A stretch of 64,000 nucleotides of DNA from Bizionia sp. (GTDB taxonomy: Bacteria; Bacteroidota; Bacteroidia; Flavobacteriales; Flavobacteriaceae), in NCBI GenBank assembly GCA_020631395.1, contig JAHDHI010000013.1, forward strand, positions 1 to 64,000, written 5' to 3'. Both the position numbers and the translations under genes were made by a program. The notes beneath the pieces are model-generated. The model had not been told where the DNA came from. It searched no databases and worked only from the letters and a program-made list of their open reading frames with translations. Below are positions 8,983-18,400 of this stretch, piece by piece; the stretch's first letter is position 1, and every line of letters starts with the position of its first letter.

Positions 8983-10110
8983 TCAAGAGACTGCGTCCAC
9001 CACCAATTTTTCGGCGAACTCTTCAATAAGGTTTACAGCCAAACGATTTTTCGGGATTGCGTATTCTAGTTCATTTATTGCACTTAAGTCCTGTGTATGT
9101 TCTGACAATATGGATTTGAAATCCACAACAAACATCAACGGTGTATCGTAGCTACGAACATAGTATTTCAAGTCCTTAGTATTAGACAGCGTAATCCATT
9201 GTGTAAAATCGCTTAATTGCTTATCTGCCGCGCTTTCTTCATTTACTCTACTCGTTCCTCTAGGAATATCCACCGTATTCATTATATGAGCAGCCAAATT
9301 AATGGCATCATTACCTGTTGATGCATCATAGGCATAGTTTGCCATCATAGCAGCTCTAACATACCTATCGACTGGTGTAGAACTTCCTGGCAAACCACTA
9401 AACCCTGTTCCTTGTGCCATTGAAGCAACCGAGAATCTATTCCCTTTCTCTTTAGGAACATTCACAGGTGATATGCTGGCGTAATTCTTCAAATTTTCGT
9501 GTTGCCATGGTAACTTTGGATCATTGGTAAGCACTCCAATTTCATTGTTGTCATAGATATTGAGCTCTCCATTGATAAATTCTATAACAATTGCGTTTCC
9601 TTTACTGTCATTAACTGGAAAATGGAAGAAAAACCCTGGATGCATATTTACAAAAGGATCTACCACTCTAAATTCCGGCAACTTATCCTTTACATCTTGA
9701 CATGAGCCACAAGTACTTAAAAGCCAAGCGGCCAAAAATGGATAAGCAATCAATGTATCGTCTTTCTCCCCAAACGACTGATACTCGCTTCCTATAAAAG
9801 TCATGTCTCCTGTAACCAATCCTTCACTATTCATCCCATGAGCTACCAAATCAACTCCCAATGCGCTCATAGCGACAAATGAATACCTGCCTTTCCATTG
9901 ATGTAGCTGGGATCCTTTGATAGGCTTTAGACCTTGATTAACACCTTGCTTTCCTTTTCGATAAACGAGATGCTCTTGTTTCAAGTCTTGAGTATAATGA
10001 TATCCCTCAGAGCGAAAGAAAACATTAGACTTCATAAACACGGCATTTTCCATGCTACGACCAACTATGACACTTTCATCTTTGGCCTTGATTGTAATGT
10101 TTGTACACAT
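8983..10110 (-). CDS. Choloylglycine hydrolase / penicillin V acylase family amidase
   Basis: 375 residues, a linear-amide C-N hydrolase of the Ntn superfamily. The N-terminus is Met-Cys2, the expected nucleophile once Met1 is removed, followed by GRSMEN with Arg18. Family positions corresponding to the oxyanion and substrate-binding residues are seen in NSEGLVTG, VLTNDPKLPW and DRYVRAAMM; position 21 is Glu where bile-salt hydrolases have Asp. Members hydrolyse conjugated bile salts, penicillin V or N-acyl homoserine lactones; the substrate here cannot be read from sequence. There is no signal peptide, as expected if Cys2 must become the N-terminus directly. It starts 6 bases after the stop of the actinoporin-like gene. 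Confidence 0.85.
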   Translation of the reverse strand: MCTNITIKAKDESVIVGRSMENAVFMKSNVFFRSEGYHYTQDLKQEHLVYRKGKQGVNQGLKPIKGSQLHQWKGRYSFVAMSALGVDLVAHGMNSEGLVTGDMTFIGSEYQSFGEKDDTLIAYPFLAAWLLSTCGSCQDVKDKLPEFRVVDPFVNMHPGFFFHFPVNDSKGNAIVIEFINGELNIYDNNEIGVLTNDPKLPWQHENLKNYASISPVNVPKEKGNRFSVASMAQGTGFSGLPGSSTPVDRYVRAAMMANYAYDASTGNDAINLAAHIMNTVDIPRGTSRVNEESAADKQLSDFTQWITLSNTKDLKYYVRSYDTPLMFVVDFKSILSEHTQDLSAINELEYAIPKNRLAVNLIEEFAEKLVVDAVS

Positions 10111-10116
10111 AATATA

Positions 10117-11256
10117 TTAATTATTATTAAAAGGCTCTTGAATAACAGCAATCATAGCGACTTGACCACCCCCTTTCGAATTTATATTGGCTTGTATATG
10201 AGCACTCCCATTATTTTCTTCTTGCCCTAATGAATAATTCTTACTAGATTGACTTAAATATTCTTTAGAACTCTTAAATTGTTTAAGAGAGCACCCACAG
10301 GAATTAGATCCAGAATAAGGTACACTAAACCCCAAATATGCACCATTTTTAAAAAGAGTGTCGCCGACTAACTCTATTTTAAATGCTGCTTTTACACCTA
10401 CAAGGGCTGAGTCCCTCTTACTAGCATTAATCCATCCAGCTTGAACTAATTCTATATCATCAAACTTTTCTCCCGCAGAAATTGCATTTTTATTATCAGA
10501 ATCTATATCACCAGTTGAAACTTTAGGTAAACTAATCACTTTACCATTCGCTGCATATGAATTTGTAAAATTCATTTCATTACCCGTCCTATTTACAACT
10601 ACAGCAAGCATTTGAGCATCTTTATCCAATAATGCTTTAATACCATAGGTAACTAATAGCCCAATCATATTGCCGCAAAAAGCTCCTCCCAATTCCTGCG
10701 CTGCAACTATTGCTGCTCTTCTAGGCCCAAAACCTATAATCATACCTCTTCCAAAGTCATAAGCCCACTTGATCCCTACAGATACAATCCCGACTTGAAA
10801 AATGGTATTAGTTCCTGAAATAACATCTCCAACATCAAAAGTATTTTGAGCTATTTGCAACTGGGAAATCATTTTAGTTGTATATTTTTTTATTTGGTCT
10901 CCTCTATAGTTTTGCACATCATCTATAAAATTTCCATCAGAACTATTAGATATTCCATAATTAGGCAAATTATATAATTTAGTTTTACCTAAAAGATCGT
11001 CTGCAGTAAATGAAGCTCCTATTTTATTTAAATAAGATGCTACTTTTGGTTTTTCGGCTAAGTCTTTATCATAGAATTTCAACCAATCTATCCCTTTAAC
11101 ATCTTTTTCATGTTTAAGTATTCTTTCAAGTTCTTTTTCCGGATTCGTATTTGCTACAAAATCATTAAAATTTTCTAACATATCTAGAGTTCCTTCCTTA
11201 TCAAATCCCTCTATTCTTTTTTGATATTCTTCCAATTCATTTTTCGAGTACTTCAT
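10117..11256 (-). CDS. Putative pore-forming protein with actinoporin-like C-terminal region
   Basis: 379 residues, no signal peptide. Residues 1-150 are polar and helical. Residues about 152-208 contain two hydrophobic or amphipathic stretches (FQVGIVSVGIKWAY; FCGNMIGLLVTYGI). From residue 216 the order resembles sea-anemone actinoporins and related cytolysins: MLAVVVNRTG, a turn ending ISLPK, DDIELVQAGW, SALVGVKAAFKIEL and then LGFSVPYSGSN, where actinoporins have a FSVPY loop that binds phosphocholine lipid. This is by-eye similarity from memory of the family, not a search result. First gene of the cassette with the Ntn amidase (6-base gap) and the duplicated beta protein. Alternative: an unrelated beta-sandwich protein with a membrane-associated centre. 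Confidence 0.6.
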   Translation of the reverse strand: MKYSKNELEEYQKRIEGFDKEGTLDMLENFNDFVANTNPEKELERILKHEKDVKGIDWLKFYDKDLAEKPKVASYLNKIGASFTADDLLGKTKLYNLPNYGISNSSDGNFIDDVQNYRGDQIKKYTTKMISQLQIAQNTFDVGDVISGTNTIFQVGIVSVGIKWAYDFGRGMIIGFGPRRAAIVAAQELGGAFCGNMIGLLVTYGIKALLDKDAQMLAVVVNRTGNEMNFTNSYAANGKVISLPKVSTGDIDSDNKNAISAGEKFDDIELVQAGWINASKRDSALVGVKAAFKIELVGDTLFKNGAYLGFSVPYSGSNSCGCSLKQFKSSKEYLSQSSKNYSLGQEENNGSAHIQANINSKGGGQVAMIAVIQEPFNNN

Positions 11257-11290
11257 GTCTTTGTTTTTTTAAATTGATACTATAAAATTT

Positions 11291-11298
11291 CAAAAATA
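11291..11298 (-). promoter_or_regulatory. -7 box (TATTTTTG) upstream of the 10117-11256 cassette
   Basis: TAnnTTTG on the minus strand, 34 bases before the ATG at 11256. No clear -33 TTG is seen. It would drive the three-gene unit ending at 7816. Confidence 0.4.
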
Positions 11299-11445
11299 CT
11301 TTCAAGCGCTATCTTGTATTTACAGAAACAAAACTACTATTAAGACTAAGGAAAAGAATAGACAAATGTTGTGAATAGAAAATCCATTGTTGTGAATGAC
11401 AAGAAAGCAAGACATAAAAGTTTAGAGATATTGATACAAATAAAA

Positions 11446-11469
11446 AAATCTCCCATTTCTGGGAGATTT
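11446..11469 (-). terminator. Rho-independent terminator after the LytTR regulator
   Basis: AAATCTCCC (11446-11454) pairs with GGGAGATTT (11461-11469) across a six-base loop. On the minus strand it is followed by a T run (complement of 11442-11448). It separates the two-component system from the downstream 10117-11256 cassette. Confidence 0.8.
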
Positions 11470-11493
11470 CAAATATTTCAAGGTAGTTTCAGC

Positions 11494-12240
11494 CTATTTG
11501 AGAATGTTAAAGCCCTTAACGATGTCCTTGTATTTCCCACTAAAAGTCGCCTTGTGGTTTCCCTTAAGCAATAGTAAATTGTCATTTAAGACAATTTGTT
11601 CTATTGCATTTATGTTTACAATATACTTACGATGGGTTTGCATGAAGTTTTTTGTGTCTAAGAATTCGCTTATTTTTCCCAATGAAATTTGAATGACAAA
11701 TCTTTCTTTTTCCGTAACGATGTTGCAGTAGCGATTTTCCACCTCTATGTAAACGATGTCCCTTAGATGTACTTTATTTAATGCATTCTTCTTTTTTATG
11801 AAAAGATAATCGTTGCTTATTATGGTGTCTTGATCTTCACTCGAAAAAACATTGGTCTGTTCATAAAATTTTTCTACTGCAATTTCCAAGGCATACAACA
11901 GTTCCAGTTCATTGAATGGTTTGAGAAGAAAGCTGAATGGTTTGGTTAGTTTGGCACGTTCAAAAATTTGGCGGTCTTTTGAACTCGTAAGAAACACAAA
12001 GGGTTTCAATGCATTTGGCACGATCGATATAGTTTCGGCAAACGTAATACCATCCGGGTTACCATCGAGAAAGACATCGATGATGACAATGTCTATCTTC
12101 AACTGATAAAACAAGGTCAAGGCTTCTTGATGACTGTTGGCCATTCCAACGACATTGTAGTTGTTTTCTACAAGTATTTCCTGCAATGCCATAGCTTCTT
12201 CGGGAGTATCTTCAATGACGAGAATATTTATTTTATCCAT
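11494..12240 (-). CDS. LytTR-type response regulator
   Basis: 248 residues. An N-terminal receiver domain (residues 1-120) has the acidic pair in VIEDT, the phospho-acceptor Asp55 in IIDVFLDG and the conserved Lys in LLKPFNELE. A C-terminal LytTR DNA-binding domain (about 140-245) shows the usual NKVHLRDIVYIEVENRY and THRKYIVNINAIEQI segments. It overlaps the start of the histidine-kinase gene's 3' end by 8 bases (12233-12240), so the two are translationally coupled. Targets cannot be read here; neighbouring secreted genes are candidates. A terminator lies just after its stop. Confidence 0.92.
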   Translation of the reverse strand: MDKINILVIEDTPEEAMALQEILVENNYNVVGMANSHQEALTLFYQLKIDIVIIDVFLDGNPDGITFAETISIVPNALKPFVFLTSSKDRQIFERAKLTKPFSFLLKPFNELELLYALEIAVEKFYEQTNVFSSEDQDTIISNDYLFIKKKNALNKVHLRDIVYIEVENRYCNIVTEKERFVIQISLGKISEFLDTKNFMQTHRKYIVNINAIEQIVLNDNLLLLKGNHKATFSGKYKDIVKGFNILK

Positions 12241-13966
12241 TTTTCATAAACTTCTGAAATCCAACAATTACCTTAGTTCCTTCTCCTTCCACACTTTCAA
12301 TATTAAACGTCCCTTTGTTTTTTCCAATCATAGATTTGCACAATTGTATTCCCAAACCTGTGCCAATTCCTTTTTGATTTTTCTTTTTATTAAGTACTTT
12401 CCCTTCTTTGAGCAAGTTTTCCTTTGTTTCTTTATTCATTCCAATCCCTCCATCCTCAATTATCAAATATTGAAAATTGTCATTTGAATCATGTACATAG
12501 ACCGAAACCGTCCCTCCTTCTTTTGAAAATTTCATCGCATTGTCGAGTAGGTTTCTTACAATTATTTTTAGCGAGTCCAAATCGACCAATACAAAAACTG
12601 CCTTTGGAATTTTATTTTCAAGGTATAGGTTTTTATTTTCAAACAGGGGTTTGTAATTATATTCTATTTGTTGCATTGCTGAAAACAAGTCAATCGATTC
12701 TATATTAAAATACAACTGCTCTGTTTGCATGGTAGCCCAATGCAACAGATTTTCCAATAAGTTATAAGTACTTGTAGCTATGCTTACATTCTTGTGAACG
12801 ATGGAATCCAAGGCTTCATAATTACGATTGGCAATTCCATCCAACAACTTCTTGTTACTGCTTCGGAAAGCATTTACAGATGCCCTTAAATCGTGACTCA
12901 CTATGGAAAACAATTTATCCTTTGTGAGATTCAATTGATTCAATGCTTCCTTTTGAACAAGGATAACCTTATTGATCTTATTCTTTTGACCATAAAAATA
13001 AGTTCCCATCCCCAAAAGCAACAGCAACAGGATAGATGACACTATAAAGCCGTTTCGTTCTGTGATTTTTATTTGTTTTTCGGATTCTAACAATCCAATT
13101 TCTCTTTGTTTTTGCTCGACAGCATTTTTCTTTTCAATTTCTGCTATCTCCCAAACTTTGTTTTGGTCATTGAGGGAATCTTTCCATGTTTCGTACTCCT
13201 TTCTATAGGCCAAAGATTTCGAGAGGTTCTTTCTATTTTCTTCCACTACGGCCATATTCAATGTCGCATTCCGCTTTAATTCAAAATCTTTTGTTTTTTT
13301 TGCCAACGAATATGCTTTTTCAAAATAAGGGATTGCCTCATCGTCCTTGTATTGTTCGTAATATAGATTGGCCACGTCCATATACGAACTAATTAATAGC
13401 AAGGTGTCTTTTTCTTGTAGGCGAACACTTTTTAAAAGGTACTTTTCCGCCTTGTCAAATTGTGAAAGATGGAAATAGCACAAGCCTAAATCATGTATGA
13501 CTGTACTTCTTAGAAGGTCATGACCATCATCATTTGAAAGCTTTTCCAATTTATCGAAATACGATATTGCTTCCTCGTATTTGTTTTGCTCCAAGGCAAT
13601 GCCTCCCAAATTCCTCGTTATCTTATAATAGAACCGAAAATCTTGGGAAACCAAACCATATTCTTTTTTAGCTTCATTGAAAAGTTTTTTCATCATAAAA
13701 CTATAACCTCTCATATAGTGACTGTAGTCGAGAAGTTCCGAATCTTTCATCTTACCCAAAGCCCTAGAGGAACACACAAGTGTGGAATCCCAATTTCTCT
13801 TCAAGAAGAAATACTGGGATTTATTGAAATCCTTTTCCCTTTCGTGTTTTTCATTGATTCTTTTCAAAGCCATTGAAAAATCATCGGTTTTGGGCTCTGA
13901 TTGAGAAAGAACAAAGAAAGGCAGATTGAAAACAAATAGAAAGAACATATTTCTAATTAGATACAT
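12233..13966 (-). CDS. TPR-containing sensor histidine kinase
   Basis: 577 residues. A signal peptide (1-21, FFVLSQ) leads to a periplasmic TPR solenoid (about 45-270, repeats such as KYEEAISYFDKLEKL and QFDKAEKYLLKSVRL), a coiled coil (270-305), one membrane helix (about 307-326) and a cytoplasmic kinase core. The phospho-acceptor is His358 in FSIVSHDLRASV; the N box is NLLDNAMKFS; the G boxes are EDGGIGM and GTGLGIQLC. This architecture is common in flavobacteria and pairs with LytTR regulators; the partner is the overlapping next gene. The sensed signal is unknown. Confidence 0.93.
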   Translation of the reverse strand: MYLIRNMFFLFVFNLPFFVLSQSEPKTDDFSMALKRINEKHEREKDFNKSQYFFLKRNWDSTLVCSSRALGKMKDSELLDYSHYMRGYSFMMKKLFNEAKKEYGLVSQDFRFYYKITRNLGGIALEQNKYEEAISYFDKLEKLSNDDGHDLLRSTVIHDLGLCYFHLSQFDKAEKYLLKSVRLQEKDTLLLISSYMDVANLYYEQYKDDEAIPYFEKAYSLAKKTKDFELKRNATLNMAVVEENRKNLSKSLAYRKEYETWKDSLNDQNKVWEIAEIEKKNAVEQKQREIGLLESEKQIKITERNGFIVSSILLLLLLGMGTYFYGQKNKINKVILVQKEALNQLNLTKDKLFSIVSHDLRASVNAFRSSNKKLLDGIANRNYEALDSIVHKNVSIATSTYNLLENLLHWATMQTEQLYFNIESIDLFSAMQQIEYNYKPLFENKNLYLENKIPKAVFVLVDLDSLKIIVRNLLDNAMKFSKEGGTVSVYVHDSNDNFQYLIIEDGGIGMNKETKENLLKEGKVLNKKKNQKGIGTGLGIQLCKSMIGKNKGTFNIESVEGEGTKVIVGFQKFMKNG

Positions 13967-14000
13967 TATACTAACATTCTTTTGAATGAAAATTTCATTT

Positions 14001-14588
14001 CTAGTTTGTTGTTTGTACAGTGGTCACTGTCCCTCTTGATGTCTTGGGATCTATATTCCATAAAAAGGTTTCCACATATCTTATGTCCCCCAATGAAACT
14101 CCCGAAGGAAGGCCTTTTGCACTTCTAGCTTCAAATACAACAGAGAAAGCATTGTATATGTTATCGGCTGTTGGGTTTCCACTTATGTTTTCCAATTCTT
14201 CTACATCGCAGTGTATGAAAAACTGAAGTTGCGGAGCGCCATCATTGCTTATCGTAAAGAGTTGATTGATCGCCAAATTTGGTTTTCCTATGGTTGTATT
14301 TATCAATACAACGGCAGTAAGGGTTATAAAACCTTCATTGTATTCCGCTTGGACAAGCGTTGGCAAAGGCTGATTGAATGAGTGTTCGAATTGTATGTAA
14401 CCACATCGGGTTATTGGATTGATTTCCGTAACAGGTTCTCCAGGAGGAAAAATAATGTTGTCAGTAGAGGCAATAGGTCTCATATTACTTTGATTTAAAT
14501 GAATAGATTCGTGCTTGTATGCTACTCTATAGGGAAGTATACCATGAAAAAGATTGTCCTTTACAACATCCAATTTTGGTAGTGTCAA
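14001..14588 (-). CDS. Protein of unknown function upstream of the histidine kinase
   Basis: Up to 195 residues. The first possible start is TTG at 14588; the next in-frame ATG (14480) would remove 36 residues, so the start is uncertain. No signal peptide or membrane segment is seen. The composition suggests beta structure (LTAVVLINTTIG, LQFFIHCDVEEL, YVETFLWNIDP). I recognise no family. Its stop is 34 bases before the kinase start, on the same strand, so it could be the first gene of the two-component operon. The 238 bases upstream (14589-14826) hold nothing recognisable. Confidence 0.55.
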   Translation of the reverse strand: MTLPKLDVVKDNLFHGILPYRVAYKHESIHLNQSNMRPIASTDNIIFPPGEPVTEINPITRCGYIQFEHSFNQPLPTLVQAEYNEGFITLTAVVLINTTIGKPNLAINQLFTISNDGAPQLQFFIHCDVEELENISGNPTADNIYNAFSVVFEARSAKGLPSGVSLGDIRYVETFLWNIDPKTSRGTVTTVQTTN

Positions 14589-14826
14589 GTTAAGAATTAA
14601 TTAGTTTATGGAATAGAGAATTTTCAAATTTTATTTTGACTCGATCAACTACAAACTATCGTACATTCTAACAAAGGCAGACATTCGATCCAATAAAATA
14701 AAGATCAATATGATCTATTTTTCTCCCTTTTATTTCAACAGAGTGTTACTTTTTGCCAATTATCGACAATGTGATCTTTGCCAGCTGGAAAATGTACATC
14801 TTAAAAAACATTGAATAGGAAAGCAA

Positions 14827-15285
14827 CTATGATCTGGGGTTATCGATTCCTCTATCGTACATTACGATACTACCAGCAACCGATACATTTAGGCTTAATT
14901 CCGACTTGAACTTCACCAGAAAATGTGATTTATCAATGGCTTCCTTGGATAAGCCATGATCTTCTGCTCCCAACAAGTAAACGCATCGCCTTGGGTGATG
15001 AAAGTTTTCCAAGGATTCAGCTTCATCTGTTAATTCCACACCCACAATTCGTGCTCCTTTTGGCAAATGCTTGTAGAACTCCTCGAAGTTTTCATAATGG
15101 AAGTATGGCATCGACTTAACTGCATTATGCGTATCGCAAGCCTGCTTGGCGTAACGATTCCCTATTGAGAAGATGAAGCTTGCTCCCAAATTTTGTGCAG
15201 ATCTCCACAAGACACCCAAATTTTCTGGTGTCTTCCCGTTTTGGATACCTATACCAAAATATTCATTGTCGAAATTGTCAATCAT
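14827..15285 (-). CDS. TrmH/SpoU-family RNA 2'-O-methyltransferase
   Basis: 152 residues from ATG 15285. An 11-residue upstream extension in the frame is rejected because a perfect promoter lies across it. The SPOUT methyltransferase motifs are present in order: motif 1 ENLGVLWRSAQNLGA near residue 20, motif 2 VYLLGAEDHGLS, motif 3 LNVSVAGSIVMYDR. These form the trefoil-knot SAM site; the enzyme methylates a ribose 2'-OH in tRNA or rRNA. It is about the size of the minimal catalytic domain and has no extra RNA-binding domain, like TrmL or short TrmH proteins. The exact target base is not deducible. Confidence 0.88.
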   Translation of the reverse strand: MIDNFDNEYFGIGIQNGKTPENLGVLWRSAQNLGASFIFSIGNRYAKQACDTHNAVKSMPYFHYENFEEFYKHLPKGARIVGVELTDEAESLENFHHPRRCVYLLGAEDHGLSKEAIDKSHFLVKFKSELSLNVSVAGSIVMYDRGIDNPRS

Positions 15286-15289
15286 CTTG

Positions 15290-15318
15290 CAAAAATAGAA
15301 AATGAAGCTTAAATGCAA
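15290..15318 (-). promoter_or_regulatory. Promoter of the TrmH-like gene, start codon 4 bases after the -7 box
   Basis: Minus strand: TTG (15318-15316), 18 bases, TATTTTTG (15297-15290), CAAG, then ATG at 15285. Both elements match the Bacteroidota consensus. With the usual distance from TTTG to the first transcribed base, the mRNA would begin at or next to the ATG. Confidence 0.65.
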
Positions 15319-15362
15319 TCTACAACAGTATTAAAAAAAGAAAGAAAGCTTGTTGAAACAAA

Positions 15363-15389
15363 GAAGCCTTTCCGTTTTGGAAAGGCTTC
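15363..15389 (-). terminator. Terminator after secDF
   Basis: An 11-base perfect stem GAAGCCTTTCC (15363-15373) / GGAAAGGCTTC (15379-15389) with a five-base loop. On the minus strand a T-rich stretch follows. It lies 30 bases past the secDF stop. Confidence 0.8.
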
Positions 15390-15419
15390 TCAATATCTTC
15401 AAAAAAGTGTCTCTATCAA

Positions 15420-18400
15420 TTAAGCGACTACTTCCTCAACTTCTTCTTTCACCTTGTTTTTAAGTGCATCTGTAACGTCACCCTTCTTAACGGTATCGTA
15501 CATGATTGGTGTTGCAATGAACAGGGAAGAATATGTTCCTACGATTACACCAACTATCAATGCAAACATGAATCCTCTTATCGAATCTCCACCAAAAATG
15601 AAGATTGCCAACAACACGACCAATGTCGTCAATGAGGTATTCAACGTTCTACTCAATGTACTGCTCAACGACTTGTCGATGACTTTATTGAATTTCCAAT
15701 CTGAATGGTCGTTGAAAAATTCACGGATTCTATCGAATACTACCACTGTATCATTCAACGAGTACCCGATTACCGTCAATATTGCCGCAATGAAGGCTTG
15801 ATTGATTTCCATTGAGAAAGGCATCAACTTGTAAGTCAATGAGAATACTCCCAATACTATCAATACATCGTGGAATACAGCTGCTACCGCTCCCAATGAG
15901 AATTGCCATCTCTTGAAACGCAACAAGATGTATAGGAATACAACTACCAAGGATCCTAAAACCGCCCAAAATGATGCGCTTTTAATGTCGTCTGCAATTG
16001 TTGGACTTACTTTGTAGTACTTCATCAATCCTGCATCTTTTTCTGCATTGTCAATGAAAGCTGCGTAATCCATTCCATTTAGGTATGGCTGTAAAGCCGT
16101 ATGCAATGTCTTTCTTATTTCCTCATCTGCTTCTTCCGATGCTTCGTTTATTTTAAACTTTGTCGTTATCTTCAATTGGTTGGCATCTCCGAAAGTCTTC
16201 GCTTGTGCACTTCCAAACACTTCTGGCTTTGCCAAGACGTCTGTAATCTCAGCTGCATTGACATCTTGGGCAAAACGCACTTGGTATGTTCTTCCTCCAA
16301 CGAAATCCACACCTTGATCAAGTCCATTTGTAAATAAAGACCCTAAACTGAATAAAATGAATGCTCCTGAAATAACATAGGCCATTTTACGCTTTTTAAG
16401 GAATTTGATATCTATCCCTCTAAATAGGTTTTTCGTGATTCCCGTAGAGAAATCCAACTTCCCTCCTTTGTTTGCATACCAATCGACCAGTAGTCTCGTA
16501 ATGAAGATCGCTGTAAACAACGAGGTTCCAATACCTACCAATAGCGTAGTTGCGAAACCTTTGATTGGTCCTGTTCCAAAGATAAATAGAATCAAGGCCG
16601 TTAAACCTGTAGTGATGTTCGCATCCAAAATTGAAGACAATGCATTGCTAAATCCATCTTTGATTGCAGATTTTTGATCTTTTCCTTTTGCCAATTCTTC
16701 TCGAATACGCTCAAAGATAAGTACGTTCGCATCCACGGACATACCAATTGTCAATACTATACCTGCAATTCCTGGCAATGTCAATACGGCTATTCCCGAA
16801 AGGATTCCGAAGATTAGAAGAATGTTCAACAACATTGCGATGTCTGCAAATAAACCTGCTTTGCCATAGTAAAACATCATCCATAACAATACCAACACCA
16901 ATGCTATTAAAAATGACATTGTTCCGCTTTCTATTGCTTCTTTCCCCAATGTTGGTCCAATCTCATCGGATTGGATGATCTCTGCCTTTGCAGGTAGTTT
17001 ACCTGCACGCAACACATTTGCCAAATCGGTTGCTTCGTTAAGCGTGAAATCTCCAGAGATTTCAGAATTCCCTCCAGATATACCTCCAACTGTATTTACA
17101 CCTGGGGCAGAATATACCACGTTATCCAAAACAATGGCTATTTGGCTACTTTGTACATTTGCTTTTTTGGTCATTTCTTCCCAAATCTTAGCTCCCTTTG
17201 CATTCATTTGCATGGTTACTACCGGCTTGTTCGTTTGATTGTAAGATTGACGTGCATCGTCTACAACACCTCCACTCAATGGAGGTACACCATCTCTAGT
17301 TCCCTTAAGCACGTACAATTCTGTCAATTCGCTATCTTTTTTAGGTTTGCCGAATACAAACTTTACATTTTTAAATTCAGCTGGGAGCAAAGCTTTGGCT
17401 TCGCGACTGTTCAAGATTTCATTTACCTTGTTCTTGTCTGCTACATTAAAACTATATACTATAGGACCTCCAGGGTAACCAGGTCCTTTTATCAAATCGA
17501 ACAAAGGGTTGATTTCTTTCTTCGTTGCATCCTCTTCACCGGTAAGGTCTCCAATGATGTCATCGGTAGCATCAGTTTTCGTAGAGTCTGTTTGAACTTC
17601 CGCGTCTGCAACTTCCGATGTGTTTTTGGCTTCTTCCTTGTTTTTCAACATGGTATTTACTTCATTGAAATAACCAAAGAACTGCTCTCCTTTATAAGCA
17701 TCCCAAAATTCCAATTCCGCAGTACTCGTTATCAACTCCTTTGCACGCTCCACATCTTTCACACCTGGCAATTCCACCAAAATACGCCCTGAAGTTCCCA
17801 AACGTTGAATGTTTGGTGAAGCAACACCAAATTGATCGATACGTGTACGCAATACTTGCAATGCCGAATTGATGGATTCATCAATTTTTCTTGAGATTAC
17901 TTTCTTTACATCACTGTCGGACATTCCGATTTCAATATCTTCTGCCTCTACCAATGAACGTGTCGCGAAAATATCCGGAGATGCCAATACCTTGTCTCCT
18001 TTGATTGCATCAAAAGCGACATAGAAATCGTCGATATAATCGTTCTGACTGTTCCTTTGCAATTCGTCTGCATCATCCAATGCCTTTCCAAAAGTCACAT
18101 CCGTACTATTGTTCGCCAATCCTTTCAAGATGTCCTTAACAGACACTTGCAAGATGGCTTCTAGACCTCCCTTAAGGTCAAGACCCAACTTCATCGATTT
18201 GCCTTTGATTTCCGAATAGGTGTCTCCTAAATATACTTCAGTCGTATCATTTACCAAAGAGTCCAAGTACTTTACTTCGTAAGCATTGACCTTCTTTCTT
18301 CTATCTTTTTCCGAGGCATCAAATCTACTTTCTGCCACTTGGTTTGCTTCTCGTTCTATAGAACTGTTCTTAAACGAGAAAGAGAGTTGGTAAAGACTTA

